From the NCBI GenBank assembly GCA_027627225.1, contig CM051030.1, forward strand, positions 19,203,415-19,267,414: a stretch of 64,000 nucleotides of DNA. The letters run 5' to 3'. Made by a program: the position numbers and the translations under genes. Shown piece by piece: positions 56,064 through 64,000 of this stretch. Every line of letters starts with the position of its first letter. Within the stretch, counting starts at the first letter, position 1. The notes below the pieces were generated by a model. The model was not told the origin of the DNA, did no database searches, and saw nothing but the letters and a program-made list of their open reading frames with translations. This stretch comes from Congeria kusceri. Taxonomy: Eukaryota; Mollusca; Bivalvia; Myida; Dreissenidae.

Positions 56064-58110
56064 AATGAGCATTGATAAATAATAAGTAGAGATCCTGTTC
56101 AGTTACATAATAATGTAAGATTGAAAACAAAATGTAAGATTGTAGCATAATATTGTAAGACTGAAAACATTTATTTTCAACATTCCAGTCATGTTTTTTT
56201 GCGTTATGTTAATTCGATAGTTATTCGTTTTGTGCACATTAACGATAACAATGCATGTGCTGGTGTGACTATTTTTAACAATAACTCTCAAATGATTGGA
56301 TTGTTTAAGCCAAGTATTAATTTGTGAAGCCCTGGAGTGCTCAAACGTTTTAAATCAAGGTGTACTGTATACTGTGGAATGATACACAACTCAGTTTTGA
56401 TACGCTACAGTGTTACACTATAATGATTATTTATCAGCGTAAATGTAAACATAACAAGGAAGTTTGAAACACTTCCTGATCTCAATAGCAAAATGGTGAA
56501 CGTGTTTAAAATCATAATGTGTTTCGGTGGATTAAACATTATTACCCGAGGTAACATTTTGATTATTTTCTTGCACCATTTAAACCTTATGCGTTTTTCT
56601 TGAATATTTAAATAAAAAACATGATCAAAACGCAAACTCCACATTTATTGAATGAGTAGAATTATACGAAGTCACAGTGAGTTCTGAGACTTTGATATGA
56701 GACGGGATATCTCAAATGGCATATCAGGATTTCAGAGTACATGTAGTCCGGTGCATTAGTGTATCCAACGGGAACGGTGGGTTGGGCATATCAAAGTTTA
56801 AGATCACACGAATTCTAATCATTCATTAATACATATCGAATAATGCATTAATTCTACGTCATCACAGTGCGACTCAGCCTATGGTATGATAATTTTAGTA
56901 GCCACCGGTCTATAAAGGAAATGACTACACAAATAAACTGAGCTCTCTGATTTTTGTGATCTATTAATCCACTGAAAAAAACAGTACTTCACGTGTTGCA
57001 GAACATGTTATATATTAACAAAAATATCGGTGCTATGTAAATATTTTCAGTTGTATAATTACATCAATTACAAATCTTAATGTGGTCAATACAAACAACA
57101 TTTCTTGTGATCAGTGTTATAATTACTGAGAATTGCTTTTGTCAACAGAAGGGTTTTTAGTTCTTGGCTTATCATAAAACTGCGAGAAAATGCACTTTTT
57201 TTCCACTAGCAAGCAGTCCAAATGATTGTAGACAGCGAGAACTTGGATTTGTTTACACATTATGTAGAAGCTTCTCGAACCCTATGAGGTTTTAATATGC
57301 AATGTCAATACCAAAAGTACCAAGTACAGTTTTAATCCACCGAGCAATTGTGTCTTGTATCACATTGCTGTTTCCTTTCCCATCAGAGATTTTGATACCT
57401 CTAAGTACGAAAACATACAATACAATTGACGTCACGACAGAGTCGAGTTAACCACGCCCACCGATTTCGAACCTGACAATACTGTTTGTGTCCGTCAAAA
57501 ATATTACATGGTTTCACGGTTCGGTACGCTAGCCAATATACCCTAGACTCTGGAAAAAACGTATTTTAAGTACAATGTGCAAACTTTTGTGTTAGCACCT
57601 TACGTTGAAAAAATGTAGCATGGCCATTGCGGAAATCGTTAAATTCACGAGGAGATCTAACCTACAGTAGCCTCAAGGTGCCAAATATTAAAATAGTCGC
57701 AATGTCGATAAAAGACGATATGTTGATAGTATCGACATGAACAAAAATCAACGCGTCCAACAAATTTTTTTTGCAAATGCAAATAATGAATATTTCTTTA
57801 ATTTCATTACGGATGTGTATAGTGTGTGTTTTTTTTAGTCACATATACTCAGTAAATTATTTTGAACCTACCTTACATCCGATACTTTCTTGTTTATTCA
57901 CAGTTTTATTAGTCCAAGAGGACTAACATACAATGTCTGCTGGTATATCTTTAACCCACACGGCATTGGAGCTTGTCATCTTGATCCAACCCGTATTTTA
58001 ACATCGTTAATATGTATTTACCATTCCTTATTATTTATTCTTAAAACATGCTTTCAGTTGTTCCATGTAGCCAAGCACGCATAGACTATGCCATAATTTC
58101 CCTTTGTTTA
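56060..58110. other. AT-rich spacer, no gene recognised
   Basis: Chance frames only (for example 56405-56644 minus). No TIR pair or tandem unit. Confidence 0.4.
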
Positions 58111-58111
58111 C

Positions 58112-58450
58112 ATTTTATTGCTGTATTTGATGGTTCTCTAACTGCAAAATAAATTAAATCAAATCGCAGTTGTTCTTTAAACATAATATAGTGTTGTTTT
58201 AAGTATTTATTTCCAGTAAGCACACTGAACAATTTCAGTATTGAAGAAGTTTTCAGCGTTCTTGGACTTTCTCCGTGCCCCATTTTGTTTTGATGGCTTG
58301 TCTGCGGTCAGTTTGAAAACGATTTTCGTAAACATTAATGCCAATTTTTGATTCTTGGTTGGACGTTACGTGTCCGAATGGCCTATAAACGAAAGTCCGG
58401 CCACGATTCAAATCTTCCTTGGTTAGTCTTGATGTTGAAGACGTGGATTT
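58112..58450 (-). CDS. Candidate 3' coding exon of a small gene
   Basis: The minus frame 58453-58253 reads LTKEDLNRGRTFVYRPFGHV, then SNQESKIGINVYENRFQTDR, then KTKWGTEKVQER and TGA. Its balanced composition, with few of the Ile/Tyr/Lys runs seen in chance frames here, suggests real coding. A CT-rich tract (TGCTCTCTCTCTCTC) lies just upstream, with AG acceptors possible at 58428-58429 or 58418-58419. An AATAAA signal lies at 58114-58119 on the minus strand, about 135 bp after the stop. No family was recognised. Upstream, a CCAAT box and a Kozak-like ATG at 58856 could supply the 5' end. Confidence 0.35.
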
Positions 58451-58853
58451 CAAAGAGAGAGAGAGAGCAGTAACCTTTCAAGATGCTACCAAAAATGGTA
58501 TACTCTTAATCCAATTTTGGCGATTAATCCGTATAAAACAAATATAGAAAACACTTTGTACGTATGCGTAATCAATTTCTGAACACTCTTTCAAAGTACA
58601 TTTTAGAAAGTTTAACAATTTAACGTAGATCTACGAATGTATTCATCTTGGATTCTGCATACAACACTTGTGCGTTAAAATTCGTGTGGTTGAGTAAACT
58701 AGATCTACGTTATCGTCACGCGTCATACACATGTTAATTTTAGAATAAGGGTATTTCGTAGAACTGAACGGACTTTCACTATTACTTTTTCTAAAGGTTA
58801 CACGCCACCAAAGCGTGACTACAAAAATATAACAATACTATTGGAATTTCCGA

Positions 58854-58922
58854 CATGGTGGTCAGTATGACGGACAAAATGTCGGATGCAACACATGCTT
58901 ATCAGAGCCGCGATCTGATTGG
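58854..58922 (-). promoter_or_regulatory. CCAAT box and Kozak-like ATG, possible small-gene 5' end
   Basis: On the minus strand AGCCAATCAGA (NF-Y-type CCAAT, 58918-58922) lies 62 bp before ACCACCATGTCGG (ATG 58856-58854), a near-perfect translation-start context. The surrounding 58700-58990 has many CpGs compared with its flanks. The frame from this ATG is short, so splicing to 58.4 kb would be required; no strong donor is visible. Confidence 0.3.
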
Positions 58923-58989
58923 CTAATTGACCTGTCAATCATCGTTCCGTCACAACGTCAATTCTTGTCATTACGATAAGCCCAGTCAT

Positions 58990-60740
58990 TTTAACAACTG
59001 TTTAAAAACAACTCACTCTTCTATTTATTTTAAAACTAACTAGATAATCTGACACATAGTTCACATCTAATGTTTATAAATATCTTGGTGATCTGTCGTA
59101 GCAGACAGATCCCCACATAGATCTTTTAATAAGATGATTTTGTTCCGAATATAACCATCAATAGTAAATAAAATTAAAGCACTCTGCACCGGATAAATGG
59201 CACTCAATTCAAGTCCCAGTTTGTACGGTTTTATCGCAACATTCTACATTGTGTGTTACACAGTGTATGTTAAATGTGGATATATTAATTTTGTATCCTT
59301 TATATTACGGTTAATTAATAAATAATTATATAATAAAGCACTATTATTTGACAGACAGTATTAATCAAAGATAACAGTGAAGACGCATATAAAAGTCACA
59401 ATGAATTTATATAGTGTGTTTATACGTTTAAGTTTACATTTACAATTCGGACAATAATCATTAAAATCAACTGAACATTATGAATCACTGATTGTTCTTT
59501 TGTTCACTACAAATACCCCTTTTACGTATATGTCACATTTCACTAATGAGCTTCTTGTGATGATTATAACAAACGCATTATTATCTTATTCTTCATGGGC
59601 GTGATTATTTCAAACATTCCTTCTTTTAGGATATCCATTCAGATTATTTGTTTACATGATCATATATGTCATCCTCACCCGTGAACCAGCATATTCAATT
59701 CTATCGTATTTATAATCATCATAAAGATGCAAATCACCGACGTTTTGACACGATATTTTATAATAATCATCTTCAGTTGTATTGAAGGTGATTATATACA
59801 CGTTAGTGTCTATAATTATTTATAACGTATGGTTTAATTGTAACATGCATTTATAAAATTTACTTATTGTAAGTTTAAACCTTTTTATTTTAGCTCGATT
59901 GCATCGAAAGCCTTATACAATAAATGTAAATACAAATGTGTATCAAACGATAACCATCACAACGGTTATTGTAGCCTCTTCTAAAATAGGTGTTTGCTAA
60001 AGAAAACATAATTTGTTCTACAGACTACCGGTTCCCGATGAGGAGTAAGCGTGAGTGCGTGTTTACCATAGCTACCTTTCTGTGTTTTCACATGTTGTGT
60101 GTACAGGCAACCAATATGTTAAATGACATGTCAATATAGCAAACAAACTAATCGTGTTATCTTTCTATTCATGTTTATGTATTTTGGGATTTATCTATTT
60201 TCTTAAAGTCATTTTAAAGTCCAGTTAAAATCCCGAATGATAATGAAGCTACATATAGCCTACATATGATAGAAGTAAATAGTATTTATATCATAATAGT
60301 TTAAGTTTTATTTTTTAATGTCCACGAATAACCAGTTCACCGATTATCAGGGGGTTAACTAGTAATACATAAAATACTCGATTATATTATTCAAAAAAAG
60401 TCTTCCTGCGTCGCTAATCCGCATTATCTTATCGCTTATCAGTGTCAATTACCGACCCGGGGGCACATGTTGTGCGACTGATCTGCGATAGCGGTTCTTA
60501 ATTGTTTGAAATGGCAGGGGTCGTGAAAGCCTAAAGGGAGCAAACATCTCTGGCAACTATCTGTTTTTGTTTGACAATAAACACTGTATTGGTTCTAATT
60601 AATTTGCGAAAAAACACAAACAGTGAAACTATGCGTTAGAACATATTTTTGTCAATTAGCACATCATTATATTTGCGCTTTTATTCATCTTGATAATAAA
60701 CTAAACTATAAATGCTGTTGTTGTTGTTGATATAATGTAG
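58990..60740. other. AT-rich spacer
   Basis: No exon, TIR or tandem unit recognised. Confidence 0.4.
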
Positions 60741-61540
60741 GTACGAAAAAAGAGCATCAATGTAACGCCTTTTATAAACGAAACTTATTGGAAGCTTTAT
60801 TACCAAGACAAAATGTGCATGTTACCAGGACGTTCCGCTTCATTGAATTTTCTCAGACTTATGGGACTTTGAAGATTTCTGAAATATATATATAGTGAAT
60901 AATTCTTGAATTTCTTGTCCGGGCTATTATCAATAATTACTGGCCATAAATCAACAAATCTTTATGGAAAGCTTCATTATCAAAAGAAGGTGTGCATATT
61001 ACCAGGACGTTCCGCTTCAATAAATTGTCTCAGAGTTATAGGACTTTGAAGATTTTTTAAATAAGTATATAGTGCACAATTCTTGACTTTCTTGTCCAGG
61101 CTTTTTCTCAGCAACTATTAGCTGTAATTCAACAAATCTTTATGGAAAGCTTCTTGACAAAGAGGAGGTGTGCATATTAACACGATGTTCCGATTCAATG
61201 ATTTTTCTCGGAGTGCTGGGTCTTTGAAGATTTCTGAAAATAATATATAGTGCACAATTCGTGTCTGGGCTTTTTGTTTCAGCAACTACCGGACAGATTT
61301 TATTGACACTTAATAGAACTCTGCATTACCAAGAGAAGTTGTGCATATTATCAGGATGTTCCGCTTCAGTTATTTTCCTCAGAGTTATGATACTTTGAAG
61401 ATTTTTGAAATTAATTTATAGTGCACAATTCTTCTACGGGCTTTTTCTCAGCAACTGCTTGCCTGATTTCAATAAAACTTAATGGAAGACTTAATTGCTA
61501 AGATAATGTATGCATATTACTAGAACGTTCCGCTTTAATG
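60740..61540 (+). repeat. Tandem repeat array, about 170-179 bp unit
   Basis: Five units carry AAATCTTTATGGAAAGCTTC, GTGTGCATATTACCAGGACG, TTCCGCTTCA, TTATAGGACTTTGAAGATTT and ATAGTGCACAATTCTTG. ACCAGGACGTTCC-like words sit at 60824, 61001, 61181, 61351 and 61521. Confidence 0.8.
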
Positions 61541-61830
61541 ATTTTTAGCTTTACTTTTCGAAGAAAAGGCAAGCTATTCTCGGTAAGTTTTCGGTAAGCT
61601 AGTTTCTCAGGAATGGCTTTAGGGATTTCATGCACACTTTAAACATTTATTCCTTCATTTTTAAAACGAACCTATAGGCCAAGTTTGGTAACTATAGTTT
61701 GAAAAATTTGTCCAGATTATGGGCCTTTTTACACTTAAAACGTTTACATATAAATTTGTGAACAGGTTTAAATTTTTTGTTTAGTTTGTATCTAGATTAG
61801 TTCTTCTATATTCCCAATGTTTGTTGTACT
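61541..61830 (-). mobile_element. Element end matching 15330-15900 in inverted orientation
   Basis: TAGCTTTACTTTTCGAAGAA then AAGGCAAGCTATTC, CTAGTTTCTCAGGAATGGCT, AAACGAACCTATAGGCCAAG and GGGCCTTTTTACACTTAA are the reverse complement of words at 15640-15892. It directly follows the tandem array, so both may be parts of one element. Confidence 0.6.
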
Positions 61831-62072
61831 ACAGCCCTTTGTTTAACATGCTAAGTTAGATATCATGTCATCCGCATCCTCATAAAATCGCTCACGGAGC
61901 GATTCTTTGCGAACAGCTTTTGCAGATGCGCTTTGCGAATACGGACTGCGGACACATGGAAACAGTTCAACTGTTTTCAACTTTTTCTTTTTTTTTTTGC
62001 TGAAGCGGATTTTCGAATGCGGATACGTTCATATGAAAAAGCGCCCTTATGGTGTATAGAGAAGCAAATGCA

Positions 62073-62091
62073 ATATATATATATATATATA
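62073..62091. repeat. (TA)n microsatellite
   Basis: Nine to ten TA units. 61831-62330 otherwise shows nothing recognisable. Confidence 0.9.
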
Positions 62092-62357
62092 CCGTGTCAG
62101 AAGTCGCTATGCAACCAGCGTATTAGCAGGATATGGAATGTCTATACAGCAATAACATAACGTGATATTTTGGTGTCCTAATATTTCGGGACACTAAACA
62201 ATACAATTTTCAAATGTGTCCCACTCTTTAGTGATTTTAGTATTAAATATTACCCCAAAGATTAGGCTTGTCCTATTATTAAGGTGTACCAATACTTAGG
62301 GTAATTACGGCATTTAGTTCAATGCTCAAGTTATGACTGTACTTAATACGATTGCAG

Positions 62358-62711
62358 CTCGGGTTGCTGCACAACAGCCTTCAGTGTTCCCGTCTCCAAC
62401 AGCACCAGTGGTGGAAGGTCGGAGTCTGACACTGGTGTGCTCCTACACTGGAACTGAAACCATCACTAATGTGGGTTGGAATGAGAATAATTTACCAGTA
62501 GGTACAGTGAGAGTTACACAGCCCAATCCCTGTGCAGCGTATGGAGGTCTAGGTAACACTAGCGTATATAGTGTCGAATGTAGAGGTAACAACGTGTTTG
62601 CTGTTAACATCATCCGTGTACACAGGAACAGGAATAAGGCAGCATGGAACTGTGAAATGTTAATTGGGGCAATATATAGGGCTAGTGTGAACACTCTGGT
62701 CGAAGTACAGG
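62358..62711 (+). CDS. Intact immunoglobulin-like domain exon
   Basis: A 354-nt exon (118 codons, phase 1-1) between TACGATTGCAG| and CAGG|GTAAGTAA. It encodes one Ig-like domain: PSVFPSPTAPVVEGRSLTLV with the B-strand Cys (codon 62438-62440), ITNVGWNENN with the C-strand Trp (62477-62479), YSVECRGNNVFAVNIIRV, a central segment with two extra Cys residues (PNPCAAYG, VECRG), and AAWNCEM with the F-strand Cys (62651-62653) in place of Tyr-x-Cys, ending NTLVEVQ. There is no stop and both splice sites are good. A slightly later acceptor (ACAACAG at 62377) is possible but would be phase 0. Symmetric phase-1 Ig exons are typical of cell-surface or secreted multi-Ig proteins. The rest of this gene is outside the window or in the decayed exons at 24.7-28.6 kb. 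The extra Cys pair suggests a second disulfide. Confidence 0.8.
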
Positions 62712-63094
62712 GTAAGTAAAATGTTTAAATAGGACATAAACTTCAAATTTAATTCTTTAAATTTACAACAAACATGGCATATTTTGGTGTCGAATGTAGA
62801 GGTAACCAGTGACCATTTTTGGTTGGTTAAAATGTTGTACCAAGATTGGACCCCAATGTTAGATCAACATTGGTTTTTGTTTGTGTTTTGTCTTTTAAAT
62901 TGGAGAATTGTTTTGCTGGCGTTTGGTGAATATTTGCCTGTCTATGGATACAAAGGCAACTCTGACAATATTATTGTCAGAATCCGCTTATTTGATTTGG
63001 AAATAATTTCATAGAAATGTTGTTTGGGTGGCCTTCTACTAAGTTTGTTCAAATAATAATTTCCCACAAAAGAAGATCGTATTTTTTTCAAGGG
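62712..63094 (+). other. Intron following the Ig exon
   Basis: Starts at the GTAAGT donor. It includes a 20-bp perfect copy of exon sequence at 62787-62806. An open frame at 62784-63014 has no Ig features. Confidence 0.5.
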
Positions 63095-64000
63095 GGGGTA
63101 TATAAAATCATGCTCGTCAGGCTGCCTGGTTTGTCGGCCTGTCTGTCTTTTTGTTTTCATGGTTTCAGAACGATAACTCAAGGAAGGCTCAACATGTTCA
63201 AAGAATTTTTGGTACACATGTGTATAATCAATAAGTACAGGTCCGTTTCAACTTACAAACCACTAAATGTGGACAGAGTTATGGCCCTTTTTTGACATCA
63301 AATTTCTAAAAATATTGTTTCTGGACTATAATGCAAAAAAGGCTTGATTTAATCAAATAATTTTGGTACACATGTGTAACAGCATAAAATACAGGTAAAT
63401 TTTGACTTTTGGTTACAAACCACTAATTATTGACAGAGTTTACAAACCACTAATTGTTAACAGAATATGGCCTCTTCTCCACTTAAATCCCCCAAATCAT
63501 GGTTTACGGACACTGATTTGAGAAAGGCTAAACATATTCAAATATTTTGGGTTCACATGTGTAACATAATTAAATACAGGTCAAGTTCGACTTTGGTTAC
63601 AAACCACTAAATGTTGGCGGAGTTATTTTAGCACTATTTTGACTTAAATTCCTTCAAATCACAGTTTCCGTATAACAACTCATGAAAGGATTCACATAAT
63701 TTAAATAATTTTATCTACATTTGCGTAAGATTATACAATACATGTCAACCTCGACTTTGGTTACAAACCACTAAATGTTTAAAGAGAAAGGGGCCTATGG
63801 AATTAAATTTTTTCCAAATACACTGTTTCCCAATGAAAACTCATGAAATGCTTGATATATTTAAATAATATTTACAACACAGGCTTAACACCATAAAATA
63901 CAGGTCGGGTTAGACTGTGGTAACAAAACACCAAATGTTGACAGGGGTCTCGATCTCCGTTTTTTGATGCAGAAATTCGGCATCATTCCACCAACGAAAA
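63095..64000 (+). repeat. Tandem repeat array, about 155 bp unit, runs off the window
   Basis: Five to six units carry CTCATGAAAGGCTTGA, TTTTGGTACACATGTGTAAC, AATACAGGTCAAGTTCGACT, TTGGTTACAAACCACTAAAT, GTTGACAGAGTTATGGCC and a TTTCTGGACT-like word. The head (GGGGGGGTATATAAAATC then TGCCTGGTTTGTCGGCCTGTC) resembles the usual start of such bivalve repeats. One relic unit occurs at 10300-10440. Confidence 0.8.

Overview
The window looks like an AT-rich, gene-poor stretch of a mollusc genome, most likely a bivalve. The species is inference. It rests on many interspersed repeats of kinds I know from bivalves: the elements with TAGCTCGACTATTCGAAG-like ends, the GGGCTTAATGCATG palindromic MITE, the CCCTTCGAAGAAG repeat, the CTCAGGTGAGCT repeat and tRNA-headed SINEs. 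Nothing looks prokaryotic. There are no operons, no long intact genes, and the coding signal is short exons flanked by splice sites.

Layout. 1-3 kb: short repeats, one MITE-like inverted-repeat element (384-758) and a TATA-less promoter-like block with a possible leader exon (1131-1288). 3.9-5.8 kb: a minus-strand split gene or young pseudogene that I cannot name. 6.4-20.3 kb: mostly repeats, including a roughly 141-bp/423-bp higher-order array, a SINE, a Penelope-like reverse transcriptase relic (14.9-15.3 kb), a LINE endonuclease relic (17.9-18.3 kb) and a 75-bp minisatellite (18.9-20.3 kb). 20.6-21.2 kb: a compact cluster of ETS, E-box and three perfect CRE sites ahead of a strong splice donor. 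21.8-22.6 kb: a broken hAT transposase. 24.7-30.8 kb: plus-strand remnants of immunoglobulin-like and fibronectin-III-like exons, most carrying stops. The one intact Ig exon of the same style lies at 62358-62711.

31.6-38.1 kb is a composite PIF/Harbinger transposon. Four decayed HARBI1-type transposase exons lie on the plus strand and the SANT/Myb-like partner ORF on the minus strand. The ends match each other in inverted orientation, and at least five younger repeats are nested inside. 38.6-40.7 kb holds trinucleotide repeats fused to a CR1/L2-like LINE 3' end, then a 22-23 bp minisatellite. 41.8-52 kb is repeats and featureless AT-rich DNA. 52352-53289 is a decayed mariner with TA target duplications. 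53.8-55.9 kb carries a minus-strand set of small, partly broken ORFs, including a membrane protein and a 12-residue tandem repeat, with a TATA box and a cluster of AGGTCA half-sites. I cannot assign this set to a known element, and it is the part most worth a second look. 58.2-58.9 kb may hold a small minus-strand gene. The window ends in tandem repeats.

The only clearly intact coding unit is the Ig exon at 62.4 kb. All other coding calls are partial, decayed or tentative. No homology search was run; family names come from motif recognition.
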